DNA of 64,000 nucleotides from assembly GCF_039631355.1 (NCBI RefSeq), contig NZ_JBDIVF010000008.1:62001-126000 (forward strand), read 5' to 3'. The translations under genes were made by a program, and so were the position numbers. The DNA comes from Uliginosibacterium paludis (GTDB lineage Bacteria; Pseudomonadota; Gammaproteobacteria; Burkholderiales; Rhodocyclaceae). Below, one piece after another: positions 1 to 8,992 of the stretch. A model generated the notes under the pieces. The model was given only the letters and a program-made list of their open reading frames with translations, had not been told where the DNA came from and made no database searches. Each line of letters starts with the position of its first letter. The stretch's first letter is position 1.

Positions 1-1188
1 ATTGAACTCGGGGAACTTCTTCAGCGCAGCCACCGCAGCCTTGATCATGAAGGCCAGCATGGTGAGCTTGGTGCCGGACTTTTCCAGCTCCTTGTTCATC
101 TGCACGCGGAAGGCTTCCAGTTCGGTAATGTCAGCATCATCATGGTTGGTGACGTGCGGGATAACCACCCAGTTGCGATGCAGGTTGGCACCGGAGATCT
201 TCTTGATGCGCGACAGCGGCTGGGTTTCGACAGCGCCGAACTTGCTGAAGTCGACCTTCGGCCAAGGCAACAGGTTGATACCGCCTACGCCTGCACCGGC
301 GGCGGGCGCCGCTGCCACGGCGCCGGAAGCCACCTGGGCAATCACGCCCTTGATGTAGTTCTGGACGTCTTCCTTGAGGATGCGCCCCTTGGGACCGGTG
401 GCAGCGACCTTGGTGATATCGACACCCAGTTCGCGTGCAAAGCGACGCACGCCCGGGCTGGCATGCGACATGGCGGCCGATGCGGTCGCCGCCACGGCCG
501 AAGCCGCAGCAACAGGAGCAGCGGCGGGCGCCGGAGCAGCGACCGGAGCCGGCGCTGCAGCAGCAGGCGCCGGTGCGGAGGCGGCAGCAGGCGCAGAACC
601 CGCTGCGGCAGCACCTTCGAGGATCGCCAGCACGGCGCCTTCGGCAACACGGTCACCCACCTTGACGAGCACTTCCTCGACCACGCCTGCGGCAACCGCC
701 GGCACTTCCATGGTGGCCTTGTCGGATTCGAGCGTGGCCACCGGAGCGTCCAGCGCAATGGTGTCGCCCACCTTGATGAACACTTCGATGACCGGTACAT
801 CCTTGAAGTCGCCGATATCAGGCACCTTCAGTTCGATCTTGCCCACGGCTGCGGGCGCAGCCGGTGCAGCAGCGGGGGCCGGTGCTGCGGCAGGCGCCGG
901 TGCCGGTGCCGGTGCAGCAGCGGCCGGAGCGGGCGCGGCGGCTTCCCCAGCGGCCTCCAGGACGACCACGACTGCGCCTTCGCCGACACGGTCACCCACC
1001 TTGACGCGGACTTCCTTGACCACGCCGGCGGCCGAAGACGGCACTTCCATGGTGGCCTTGTCGGACTCCAGGGTCAGCAGCGGATCGTCGATCTTGACGC
1101 TGTCACCCGGCTTGACGGACACCTCGATGACCGGGACATCCTTGAAATCGCCGATATCGGGGACTTTGACTTCGATGAGTTGGCTCAT
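1..1188 (-). CDS. aceF: Dihydrolipoamide acetyltransferase (E2 of pyruvate dehydrogenase), 3' end cut by window edge
   Basis: E2 core of the pyruvate dehydrogenase complex; it transfers acetyl groups from E1 to CoA through lipoyl arms. The 396 visible codons show two lipoyl domains (residues 1-80 and about 117-195), each with the ESDKATMEVP motif; the lipoylated lysines are K44 and K157. Each is followed by an Ala/Pro-rich swinging linker. A peripheral subunit-binding domain follows (SHASPGVRRFARELGVDITK onwards), then the start of the catalytic domain, which runs off the window. The start ATG is preceded by GGAG at a good distance. It lies 80 bp downstream of aceE on the same strand, so it is very likely co-transcribed. 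Two lipoyl domains rather than three or one is a common betaproteobacterial form. Confidence 0.96.
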   Translation of the reverse strand, partial: MSQLIEVKVPDIGDFKDVPVIEVSVKPGDSVKIDDPLLTLESDKATMEVPSSAAGVVKEVRVKVGDRVGEGAVVVVLEAAGEAAAPAPAAAAPAPAPAPAAAPAPAAAPAAPAAVGKIELKVPDIGDFKDVPVIEVFIKVGDTIALDAPVATLESDKATMEVPAVAAGVVEEVLVKVGDRVAEGAVLAILEGAAAAGSAPAAASAPAPAAAAPAPVAAPAPAAAPVAAASAVAATASAAMSHASPGVRRFARELGVDITKVAATGPKGRILKEDVQNYIKGVIAQVASGAVAAAPAAGAGVGGINLLPWPKVDFSKFGAVETQPLSRIKKISGANLHRNWVVIPHVTNHDDADITELEAFRVQMNKELEKSGTKLTMLAFMIKAAVAALKKFPEFN

Positions 1189-1202
1189 TGTTTTCTCCGT
1201 GA

Positions 1203-1259
1203 GAAGGCCGGCCTGCAAGCGGGGAGCCGCGTCATGCGGTCCTCCCCTGCCCGGCCTTC
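1203..1259 (-). other. Intergenic hairpin between aceE and aceF
   Basis: A 9-bp inverted repeat (GAAGGCCGG at 1203-1211, CCGGCCTTC at 1251-1259) encloses a second pair (GGGGAG at 1221-1226, CTCCCC at 1242-1247), giving one long G+C-rich stem. No T-tract follows in the minus-strand direction, so it does not look like a full terminator. It may be an RNA-processing or partial-attenuation structure between the two cistrons. Confidence 0.55.
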
Positions 1260-1268
1260 ACTGATTCA

Positions 1269-3941
1269 TCAGGCAAACAGCGGGTTCGGCTTGTTGGCGT
1301 CGATGCCGTACTTGGCGATGGCTTCCGCCACCTTCGCACGTTCGATCTTGCCTTCTTCGGCCAGTGCAGCCAGAGCGGCCACAGTCACCCAGCGGCGATC
1401 CACCTCGAAGTGGTCGCGCAGTGCCTCACGGGTGTCGGAACGACCGAAACCATCGGTTCCCAGCACCACGAACTTGTTCGGCACGTACGGACGGATCTGC
1501 TCGGCGTAGAGACGGATGTAGTCGGTCGCCACCACCACCGGGCCCTCGGAGCCCTTGAGCTTGGCTTCGACATGCGACACACGACGCTCTTCGAGCGGGT
1601 GCAGCATGTTCCAGCGGGCGGCGGACTGCCCGTCGCGTGCCAGCTCGTTGAAGCTCGGCGCACCCCAGATGTCGGACTCGATACCCCAGTCGGCACGCAG
1701 CAGCTCGGCCGCAGCGATCACCTCGCGGAAGATCGTGCCGGAACCCATCAGCTGAACGCGCGGGCCCTTGCTCTTGGCGCCGTCACGGAACTTGTACAGG
1801 CCCTTGATGATGTCGGCTTCCGAGCCTTCCGGCATGGCCGGATGCTCGTAGTTTTCGTTCATCACCGTGATGTAGTAGTACACATCTTCCTGCTCGGCAT
1901 ACATGCGGCGCAGGCCGTCCTGGAAGATCACCGCGACTTCGTAGGAGAAGGTCGGGTCATAGCTCACGCAGTTCGGGATGGTGTGAGCCAGCACATGACT
2001 GTGACCGTCTTCGTGCTGCAGGCCTTCGCCGTTCAGCGTGGTGCGGCCGGCGGTACCACCGATCAGGAAACCGCGGGCGCGCGAGTCGCCGGCAGCCCAG
2101 CACAGATCCATCGTGCGTTGCAGGCCGAACATCGAATAGAAGATGTAGAACGGAATCATCTGCACGCCATGCGCCGAGTAGGCGGTGGCGGAGGCGATCC
2201 AGTCGGCCATGGCGCCGGCTTCGTTGATGCCGTCCTGCATGACCTGGCCGTCCTTCGATTCCTTGTAGAACATGAGCTGGTCATGGTCTTGCGGAATGTA
2301 TTTCTGACCTTCCTGGTTCCAGATGCCGTACTGGCGGAACATGCCTTCCATACCGAAGGTACGCGACTCGTCCACCACGATCGGCACGACGTTCTTGCCG
2401 ATCGCCTTGTCCTTCAGGATGGTGTTGAACATGCGCACGATGGCCATCGTGGTCGAGAATTCACGCCCTTCGCCGGAAGCCTTGAGTTGGGCGTCGAAAG
2501 CGGTCAGTGCCGGCACATCCAGTTTGGCAGCCTTGCGACGGCGTGCCGGCAGATAGCCACCGAGCTCCTGACGACGGGCACGCATGTAGTTCAGTTCGGG
2601 CGAGCCCTCCTCGAACTTGATGAAAGGCATCGACTCGAGCTGGTCGTCCGACACCGGAATGTGGAAACGGTCGCGGAAAGCGCGCAGCGAATCCAGCGAC
2701 ATCTTCTTCTGCTGGTGGCTGGTGTTCTGGGCTTCGCCCGACTCACCCATGCCGAAACCCTTGACGGTGTGCGCCAGGATCAGCGTCGGCTGGCCCTTGG
2801 TCTCGACAGCGGCCTTGTAGGCCGCGAAGACCTTGAACATGTCGTGGCCGCCACGATTGAGCTTCCAGATATCGTCGTCGGTCCAGTCGGCGACGAGTTC
2901 CTTGAGTTCCGGCGTGTTGAAGAAGTGCTCGCGCACCCAGGCGCCGTTCTTCGACTTGTAAGTCTGGTATTCACCATCGACCACTTCAAGCATGCGCTGC
3001 TTGAGCAGCCCCTTCTTGTCGCGCTCGAACAGGGCATCCCAGTTGGAGCCCCACATCAGCTTGACAACATTCCAGCCGGCACCGCGGAACTCGGATTCCA
3101 GCTCCTGCACGATCTTGCCGTTGCCACGCACCGGGCCGTCCAGACGCTGCAGGTTGCAGTTGATCACGAAGATCAGGTTGTCGAGCTTCTCGCGCGAGGC
3201 CAGACCCAGCGCGCCGCGGGACTCGACTTCGTCCATCTCGCCGTCGCCCAGGAAGGCCCAGACCTTGCGGCCTTCGTTGTTCTGGATGCCACGGTCCTGC
3301 AGATACTTCATGAAGCGGGCCTGATAGATGGCCTGCAGGGGCCCGAGCCCCATCGACACGGTCGGGAACTGCCAGAAATCCGGCATCAGCCAGGGGTGCG
3401 GATAGGACGACAGGCCCTTGCCGCCAGCTTCCTGACGGAAGTTGTCGAGCTGCTCTTCGGTCAGGCGACCAAGCAGGAAGGCACGGGCATAGATGCCGGG
3501 AATCGAGTGCCCCTGGAAGTAGATCAGATCGCCTTCCTTGTCGGCCGTCGGCGCCTTCCAGAACCAGTTGAAGCCAACGTCATACAGCGTGGCGGACGAA
3601 GCGTAGGAGGCGATGTGGCCGCCGACGTTGGTGTGCTTGTTGGCACGCACGACCATGGCGATGGCATTCCAGCGCAGGTAGGCCTGGATACGCAGTTCGA
3701 TTTCGGGGTCGCCCGGATAGTTCGGCTGGTCCGCAGTCGGAATGGTGTTCTGGTAGAGGGTGTTGGCACTGTAGGGCAGCACCACGCCGGAATCGCGCAG
3801 ATCTTCGATCAGACGTTCGATCAGGTAGCGCGCGCGCTCCGGACCTTCATTCTTGACCACGGCATCAAGGGCGTCCAACCATTCCAGGGTCTCCTGCTGA
3901 TCCGCGTCGGATTGCAGAAGAACGTGCGGCACTACTGCCAT
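1269..3941 (-). CDS. aceE: Pyruvate dehydrogenase E1 component, homodimeric type
   Basis: Thiamine-diphosphate-dependent decarboxylase that converts pyruvate to a hydroxyethyl-TPP adduct and acetylates the lipoyl arms of AceF. At 890 residues it matches the usual length of the homodimeric family. The TPP motif is visible as GDGEMDE followed about 30 residues later by FVINCNLQRLDGPV. Other conserved runs are YFQGHSIPGIYARAFLLGRL near residue 140 and GTAGRTTLNGEGLQHEDGHS in the C-terminal half. First gene of an aceE-aceF unit; a good promoter candidate lies about 200 bp upstream, leaving a long leader. No pdhR-type regulator is adjacent; the divergent neighbour is a two-component pair. Confidence 0.98.
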   Translation of the reverse strand: MAVVPHVLLQSDADQQETLEWLDALDAVVKNEGPERARYLIERLIEDLRDSGVVLPYSANTLYQNTIPTADQPNYPGDPEIELRIQAYLRWNAIAMVVRANKHTNVGGHIASYASSATLYDVGFNWFWKAPTADKEGDLIYFQGHSIPGIYARAFLLGRLTEEQLDNFRQEAGGKGLSSYPHPWLMPDFWQFPTVSMGLGPLQAIYQARFMKYLQDRGIQNNEGRKVWAFLGDGEMDEVESRGALGLASREKLDNLIFVINCNLQRLDGPVRGNGKIVQELESEFRGAGWNVVKLMWGSNWDALFERDKKGLLKQRMLEVVDGEYQTYKSKNGAWVREHFFNTPELKELVADWTDDDIWKLNRGGHDMFKVFAAYKAAVETKGQPTLILAHTVKGFGMGESGEAQNTSHQQKKMSLDSLRAFRDRFHIPVSDDQLESMPFIKFEEGSPELNYMRARRQELGGYLPARRRKAAKLDVPALTAFDAQLKASGEGREFSTTMAIVRMFNTILKDKAIGKNVVPIVVDESRTFGMEGMFRQYGIWNQEGQKYIPQDHDQLMFYKESKDGQVMQDGINEAGAMADWIASATAYSAHGVQMIPFYIFYSMFGLQRTMDLCWAAGDSRARGFLIGGTAGRTTLNGEGLQHEDGHSHVLAHTIPNCVSYDPTFSYEVAVIFQDGLRRMYAEQEDVYYYITVMNENYEHPAMPEGSEADIIKGLYKFRDGAKSKGPRVQLMGSGTIFREVIAAAELLRADWGIESDIWGAPSFNELARDGQSAARWNMLHPLEERRVSHVEAKLKGSEGPVVVATDYIRLYAEQIRPYVPNKFVVLGTDGFGRSDTREALRDHFEVDRRWVTVAALAALAEEGKIERAKVAEAIAKYGIDANKPNPLFA

Positions 3942-4447
3942 GTTTCTCTCCTAACCAGGGGTCGATGAAGCAGCCCGGCAGGAAGCACTCCGGGCAGCCG
4001 TTTTATTTGAAGCCTGCGCGAATCACGCACAAACCGAAGCATGAGGAGAGTGCTGAAGGTGGCAGAGATGACACAGGGACAAACCCGGATACCCTCGAAA
4101 CGCCCGTACAGACAAGCACACGCAGGATTCTTCGATCGGGCAATATAAAAGAAGCCCCAGCCCGGTGCAATGTCAAAGCCCCATCAAATTTGGTTCAGGC
4201 CCTATAAAAAAACTTGAATAATCATCGTGTTGCAGCGCACAAGTATTTATTCGTCATCATCTTTCCTGAGCGTAATCAAGGGTCGGCACCTTTTCGGGGC
4301 TGAATGAAAACTTGCCGTGAGCGTGGACGCCAAATGTCATCAGCATGGACCGGATGCCCCGCTGTCCGTTTTTCCGGGCACTTGAGCGCCCTCCCCCTGG
4401 CGCTGCATGCGCGATAATGGCGGGCACAACCTCCCTGCGGATCAAGA
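3942..4447. other. Divergent intergenic region, aceE / histidine kinase
   Basis: About 500 bp without a convincing gene. It is more A+T-rich than its surroundings around 4140-4260. It contains the aceE promoter candidate and long untranslated leader on the minus strand. On the plus strand a GATAAT hexamer at 4413-4418 could be the -10 of the kinase gene, but no good -35 is at the right distance. No clear operator palindrome was seen. Confidence 0.6.
4142..4170 (-). promoter_or_regulatory. Candidate sigma-70 promoter of aceE-aceF
   Basis: Read on the minus strand there is a -35 element TTGCAC (4165-4170), a 17-bp spacer and a -10 element TATATT (4142-4147). A perfect TTGACA hexamer lies just upstream of the -35. 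Transcription would start near 4135, giving a leader of roughly 190 nucleotides before the aceE ATG. Confidence 0.5.
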
Positions 4448-6526
4448 ATGGGTACCAAGGACGAATCCCGCCGGCTCGCCGTGCGCTGGCCGAAGTCATT
4501 TTCGTCAGCGCTTTCGGTGCTGCTGCTGATTGTTGCCCCGGCTGTCGCATGGCTGGCAACGGGCGGCAGCAACGCGCCGGGCGACTCCGACCGCCTGCGC
4601 CTGTTCATCATCGCGCTGATCACGATCGCCGGCTGGGGCCTCATCATCGCCAAGCAGCAGCGGCAGCGCGCGGGGCGCATCGAGGAAGAACGCGACCTGT
4701 TCTTCACCCTGTCGCTCGATATCTTCTGCACCATGAATCCGGCCGGGCTGTTCGAGCGGATCAATCCTGCGGTGCTGAACATCCTCGGTCGCAAACCTGA
4801 CGCGCTCACCGAAGGCGTCTCCCTGCCCGAAATCGTTCACCCCGACGATGCGGGAGCGGTGCGCCAGAGTCTTGCCGAACTCGGCCAGGGCCGCCCGGCG
4901 CAGTTCGAAGCTCGCTGCCGATGCGGTGACGGCAGCTGGCGCTGGCTCAGCTGGAGTGCCACCCCTCGCGTCGAGGAAAAGCGGATCTATGCGGTGGCGC
5001 ACGACATCACCAACCGCAAGTCACGCGAAGAAACCCTGAGAGCAGACTCCGATTTCCGCAAGGCGATGGAGGATTCGGTCCTGACCGGGCTGCAGGCCGT
5101 GTCGCCCGATGGCCGCATCCTGTACGTCAACAAGGCTTTCTCGGAGCTTGTCGGCTGGGGCGGCGCCGAGCTCATCGGCCAGATGCCGCCCTATGTGTTC
5201 TGGGATGAAAACGAGCGCGAGGAAAACTGGCAGCGCATGCGCGAGAACATGGTCCACGGCGCAAAGACCGAGGGCGTGGAGCTGGCCGTGCGTCGCCGGG
5301 ACGGGCGGCCGATGGATGTGCGCCAGCACGTCTCGCCCCTGGTCAACAGCCAGGGCGAGCAGACCGGCTGGATGATCGCGATGACCGACATTACCGAGCA
5401 ACGCCGTGCACGCGCCGAGCTCCAGGCCGCCAACGAACGGATCACCACCGTGCTCGACGGGCTGGACGCGGCGGTGTACGTCGCGGAAGCCGCCAGCGGC
5501 GACCTGCTCTACTCCAACCGCGCCTACGACAGCCAGCACCTGCGTGCCGGCACGACCTCGCGTGACGCGATTCCGGAGCGCGAGCTGGGGGACTACCCGG
5601 TCGACCCGCGCAGGCTGCGCAGCGCAGACGTTCCGCGGGAACTCTTCGACGGGGAGCTCCAGCACCCGGTCACCGCGCAGTGGTTTCACATCCGTGAGCG
5701 CGCCCTGCGCTGGGTGGACGGCCGCATTGTCCGTCTGGTGGTAGCCACCGACATCACCGCCCTCAAGCGCGCGGAAGAACTCAATCGGGAGCAGGAAGAA
5801 CGGCTTGCCCGCACCTCGCGCCTGATCACCATGGGCGAAATGGCCTCGACCCTCGCCCATGAACTCAACCAGCCGCTCTCGGCCATCTCGAACTACAGCA
5901 TGGGTTGCGTGAACCGGCTCAAGAGCGGCCAGTTCAGGCTCGAAGATATCGTCGGCGCCATGGAAAAAGCCAGCGTGCAGGCCAACCGCGCCGGCAACAT
6001 CGTGCGCCGCATCCGCGAATTCGTACGCAAGAGCGAACCCCGGCGCAGCATCATCAGTCTAAGCCAGGTCACCGAAGAGGCCCTTGGCATTGCGGAAATC
6101 GAAGCCCGCCGGCTCGGCACCCGGATCGTCACCCATCTTCCCGACGATCTGCCACCCGTTCTGGCTGACCGCATCATGATCGAACAGGTGCTGATGAACC
6201 TCGTCAAGAACGCCGCAGAGGCCATGCAGGACAAACCCCTGGACGAACGGGTCATCCATATCGATGCGTGCGAAAAACACAACAGCATCGAGGTATCCGT
6301 CACCGACCGGGGCAGTGGAATCAGCGCGGAACATCTGGACGAACTATTCTCGCCTTTCTTTACAACGAAAAAAGAGGGGATGGGGATGGGCCTGAACATC
6401 TGCCGATCCATCATCGAATTCCACAAGGGGCGCCTCTGGGTGGACGCCAACCCCGAAGGGGGATGCATCTTCCGTTTCACGCTGGCACTGGAGAACAAGC
6501 TTGAATCCGACCATGACAACAATTAA
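4448..6526 (+). CDS. Membrane PAS-domain sensor histidine kinase (FixL/DctS-like)
   Basis: Sensor kinase of 692 residues. Two hydrophobic segments lie at about 19-38 and 51-68, followed by three PAS-type regions (roughly 80-195, 205-325 and 327-440; the second has the motif DGRILYVNKAFSELVGW). A HisKA domain has the H-box LAHELNQPLSAISNY, and a HATPase domain has the N-box LMNLVKNAAEAM, the G1 box DRGSGI and the C-terminal MGMGLNICRSIIE. It would phosphorylate the overlapping downstream regulator. The signal is unknown; no haem-binding residue can be assigned safely. Its divergent position next to aceEF suggests, but does not prove, control of pyruvate dehydrogenase expression. No strong ribosome site precedes the chosen ATG. 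Confidence 0.9.
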   Translation: MGTKDESRRLAVRWPKSFSSALSVLLLIVAPAVAWLATGGSNAPGDSDRLRLFIIALITIAGWGLIIAKQQRQRAGRIEEERDLFFTLSLDIFCTMNPAGLFERINPAVLNILGRKPDALTEGVSLPEIVHPDDAGAVRQSLAELGQGRPAQFEARCRCGDGSWRWLSWSATPRVEEKRIYAVAHDITNRKSREETLRADSDFRKAMEDSVLTGLQAVSPDGRILYVNKAFSELVGWGGAELIGQMPPYVFWDENEREENWQRMRENMVHGAKTEGVELAVRRRDGRPMDVRQHVSPLVNSQGEQTGWMIAMTDITEQRRARAELQAANERITTVLDGLDAAVYVAEAASGDLLYSNRAYDSQHLRAGTTSRDAIPERELGDYPVDPRRLRSADVPRELFDGELQHPVTAQWFHIRERALRWVDGRIVRLVVATDITALKRAEELNREQEERLARTSRLITMGEMASTLAHELNQPLSAISNYSMGCVNRLKSGQFRLEDIVGAMEKASVQANRAGNIVRRIREFVRKSEPRRSIISLSQVTEEALGIAEIEARRLGTRIVTHLPDDLPPVLADRIMIEQVLMNLVKNAAEAMQDKPLDERVIHIDACEKHNSIEVSVTDRGSGISAEHLDELFSPFFTTKKEGMGMGLNICRSIIEFHKGRLWVDANPEGGCIFRFTLALENKLESDHDNN

Positions 6527-7145
6527 TGCAGCACCAGCCGTCGAACAACTCGTCTACATCGTTGATGACGACGAAGCCCTGCGCGACTCCCTGCTCTGGC
6601 TGCTCGACTCGACCGGCATCAAGGCCCAGGCCTTCGACTCTGCCGAAGCCTTCCTGTCCGCCTGGTCGCCACGCATGAGCGGCTGCCTCGTCCTCGACAT
6701 CCGGATGCCCGGCATGAGCGGGCTGGAACTGCAGGAAAAACTCGCCGGCATGCATTCCACGCTGCCGATCATTTTCATCACCGGTCACGGCGACGTGCCG
6801 ATGGCCGTCTCGGCGCTCAAGAACGGCGCGGTCGACTTCATCGAGAAGCCTTTCAACGACCAGGACATGGTGAATCTGATCCACCGAGCGCTCGACGAAG
6901 ACCGCAAGCACCACGACAGCCGCGTGCTGGAGGCGGACGCCCAGCGCCGCATCGACGGCCTCACGCCGCGCGAGAAGGAAGTGCTGGAGCTCATCGTGGC
7001 CGGGCGGCTCAACAAGCAGATTGCAGACGATCTCGGCATCAGCATCAAGACGGTGGAAGTCCACCGCGCACGGGTGATGGAAAAGATGGGCGTCAATTCA
7101 CTCGCCGAACTCGTTCAGCACGTGATGGCGGTCAAGCACGACTGA
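6501..7145 (+). CDS. FixJ/NarL-type response regulator with LuxR helix-turn-helix
   Basis: Two-domain transcriptional regulator of 214 residues. The receiver domain has the acidic pocket VDDDEAL, phospho-acceptor D66 in LVLDIRMPG and K116 in IEKPF. The C-terminal LuxR-type HTH runs from about residue 152 (LTPREKEVLELIVAGRLNKQ) to 210. The start is a choice: a TTG at 6501 has GGAGA 7 nt upstream, while the first in-frame ATG at 6513 has that site about 19 nt away, so the TTG start is preferred. The frame overlaps the end of the kinase gene by 26 bp, so the pair is translationally coupled and is the cognate output of the kinase. Confidence 0.93.
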   Translation: MNPTMTTINAAPAVEQLVYIVDDDEALRDSLLWLLDSTGIKAQAFDSAEAFLSAWSPRMSGCLVLDIRMPGMSGLELQEKLAGMHSTLPIIFITGHGDVPMAVSALKNGAVDFIEKPFNDQDMVNLIHRALDEDRKHHDSRVLEADAQRRIDGLTPREKEVLELIVAGRLNKQIADDLGISIKTVEVHRARVMEKMGVNSLAELVQHVMAVKHD

Positions 7146-7163
7146 GCGCTCTCGCGATCCATG

Positions 7164-7200
7164 AAAAAGGCCTGATCCACGGATCAGGCCTTTTCGTTTC
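7164..7200. terminator. Bidirectional rho-independent terminator
   Basis: The stem GGCCTGATCC / GGATCAGGCC has a 2-nt loop, preceded by AAAAA and followed by TTTTCGTTT. It serves the response regulator on the plus strand and, by its A-rich left flank, trpC on the minus strand. Confidence 0.88.
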
Positions 7201-7212
7201 TGCCGGACAGCC

Positions 7213-8043
7213 TCAGGCAAACAGCCTGGCCAGCTCCTCGCCGGGCTCAGGGGCGCGCATGAAAGCCTCCCCGATCAGGAAGGCGTGCACGCCACGGCTA
7301 CGCATGGCTGCCACATCCTGCGGCGTAAAGATGCCGCTTTCGGTGACCACGATCCGGCCTTCAGGAATCCGTGCGAGCTGCGAAAAAGTTGTTTCCAGCG
7401 TCACGTCGAAAGTGCGCAGGTTGCGATTGTTGATGCCCAGCAAGGGCGTCGTGAGCTGCAGGGCCAGATCCAGCTCTTCGGCGCTGTGCACCTCGACCAG
7501 AACCGACATGCCGAGGTCGTGCGCCAGCTGCTCCAGCTCCAGCATCTGCATCACGGCAACCCGTCCGGTGGCCGCAGTCACCACGCCGTCCGGCGGCAGG
7601 AAAGCCGCCACGATCAGCAGGATCGCATCCGCCCCCATCGCACGGGCTTCGAAGACCTGATAGGGGTCGACAATGAAATCCTTGCGCAGCACCGGCAGGC
7701 TGCAGGCCTCGCGCGCCTCGCGCAGGAAATCGGCCGAGCCCTGGAAATACTGCTCATCCGTCAGGACTGACAGACAGGCTGCGCCCCCCTTCTCGTAGGA
7801 CCGGGCGATCGCCGCTGGCTGGAAATCCGGCCGGATGATGCCTTTGGAAGGGCTCGCGCGCTTGACCTCGGCAATCACGCCCGCCTGGCCCGCAGCGATC
7901 CTGGCCCGGATGGCGCCGGCAAAATCCCGCACGGGTGGCGCTTCGCGAGCCTCCTCCACGATGTCTTCGCGCGAGCGCACACTCAGCGCGGCTTCAATTT
8001 CCTGATGCTTGGTCGAGAGGATTTTTTGCAGGATATCGGACAT
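7213..8043 (-). CDS. trpC: Indole-3-glycerol phosphate synthase
   Basis: Catalyses ring closure of carboxyphenylamino-deoxyribulose phosphate in tryptophan synthesis. The 276-residue TIM-barrel has the family signature VIAEVKRASPSKG near residue 57, the catalytic-lysine strand PVLRKDFIVDPYQ, the LLGINNRNLRTFDV segment and the phosphate-binding VVTESGI. The ATG at 8043 (MSDILQKIL) is preferred to an upstream in-frame TTG because family members begin with this sequence. It is the last trp gene of this group and ends at a bidirectional terminator. A convergent gene (8161-8949) separates it from trpD, so it cannot be translationally coupled to trpD as in compact trpGDC operons. Confidence 0.96.
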   Translation of the reverse strand: MSDILQKILSTKHQEIEAALSVRSREDIVEEAREAPPVRDFAGAIRARIAAGQAGVIAEVKRASPSKGIIRPDFQPAAIARSYEKGGAACLSVLTDEQYFQGSADFLREAREACSLPVLRKDFIVDPYQVFEARAMGADAILLIVAAFLPPDGVVTAATGRVAVMQMLELEQLAHDLGMSVLVEVHSAEELDLALQLTTPLLGINNRNLRTFDVTLETTFSQLARIPEGRIVVTESGIFTPQDVAAMRSRGVHAFLIGEAFMRAPEPGEELARLFA

Positions 8044-8160
8044 CGGTTGCGGGAACCCGGGCAAGACGAAGGGGGTCCTATGTTAGCCGCAAAGCCGGCG
8101 CGCCGGTTCATCGCCGCCGGCCCGGTTTAGAATCACGCCTCTTCAACCTGGAGTGCCCGC

Positions 8161-8949
8161 ATGCGATTCCTTCCCCTTTTCCTCCTCGGGCTGGGCTGTC
8201 TGCCCGCGCTGGCGCTGGCCAGCACCCCCGAGGATGCGGCGCAGGCTTTCTACGCCGCGCGCCTTGCCAGCGAAACCATGGGCGCCCCGGGCGGCCTCGA
8301 GCTGGCGGATTTTTCCCAATACCTCGGGCCCGAGCTGGTCTGTGTGCTCGGCGCCGCTCGCCGCTACAACGATGCCTATCTGGAAGCCAGGCCGGGCGAA
8401 GTACCGCCCTTCGCGCATGGCGACCTCTACTCGGGAGCCGAAGAACGGCCGGCCCGCTTCACCCTGGGCAAGGCCAGCGTGAAGGGCGAGCGCGCCACGA
8501 TCAGCGCGCGCTTCGAGTACGACGGCGCGGATGGCCATGCCTTCGAGCGCTCGAGTACGCTGCACATGCTGCTGCACAAGCGTCACTGGGTCATCAACGA
8601 GATCGACTACACCGAAGCGCCGGTCATCCCGATGCCCAAGCCGGGTCTGGTCGCCGGGCTGCGCGAGGCGCTGGACCACGGCAACCCCGAAATCGGCTGG
8701 TCCGCGCGACAGCTCGACGGCTGCCCGGTCGATGGCGAGCTCGCCCGCCTGAAAGCCGCGCAGGTCAAGAAAGAGTCGGCCGGCAAGAAGAAGCATGCGA
8801 CCGCCAAACGCGGCACGAACCACAGCGCGCGCAGTGCGTCGAGCACGAAAAAGGCCGCAGCGCCTGCCAAGAGCAGTCCGAAGAAAGCCGCGAGCGGCAC
8901 GGCGCACAAGAAAGCCGCCTCAAGCAGCAAGGCACACGCCAGGAAATAG
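8161..8949 (+). CDS. Exported protein with Lys/Ala-rich histone-like tail, function unknown
   Basis: 262 residues. A clear signal peptide (MRFLPLFLLGLGCLPALALA) is followed by an NTF2/DUF3828-like small globular region: STPEDAAQAFYAARLA at the start, and HKRHWVINEIDY after an ARFEYDG strand. The last 75 residues or so are almost only Lys, Ala, Ser and Thr with repeated KKA, AAPAKS and SPKKAAS motifs, like the tails of H1-like proteins. The start has GGAG 8 nt upstream. It lies between trpD and trpC in the opposite orientation. The fold assignment is inference from short matches; the tail and signal peptide are directly visible. A basic tail on an exported protein could bind anionic envelope polymer or extracellular DNA. 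Confidence 0.75.
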   Translation: MRFLPLFLLGLGCLPALALASTPEDAAQAFYAARLASETMGAPGGLELADFSQYLGPELVCVLGAARRYNDAYLEARPGEVPPFAHGDLYSGAEERPARFTLGKASVKGERATISARFEYDGADGHAFERSSTLHMLLHKRHWVINEIDYTEAPVIPMPKPGLVAGLREALDHGNPEIGWSARQLDGCPVDGELARLKAAQVKKESAGKKKHATAKRGTNHSARSASSTKKAAAPAKSSPKKAASGTAHKKAASSSKAHARK

Positions 8950-8992
8950 GTCAGCGCCGGCCAGCGCGGGAAGCCTGGCCGGTTTGCCCTGC

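Noticed and set aside
142..3968. Long plus-strand open frames (up to 850 codons) over aceF and aceE
   Set aside because: They are antisense to clear genes; their translations are His/Arg/Leu-rich with no motifs, which is expected from the codon bias of this G+C-rich DNA.
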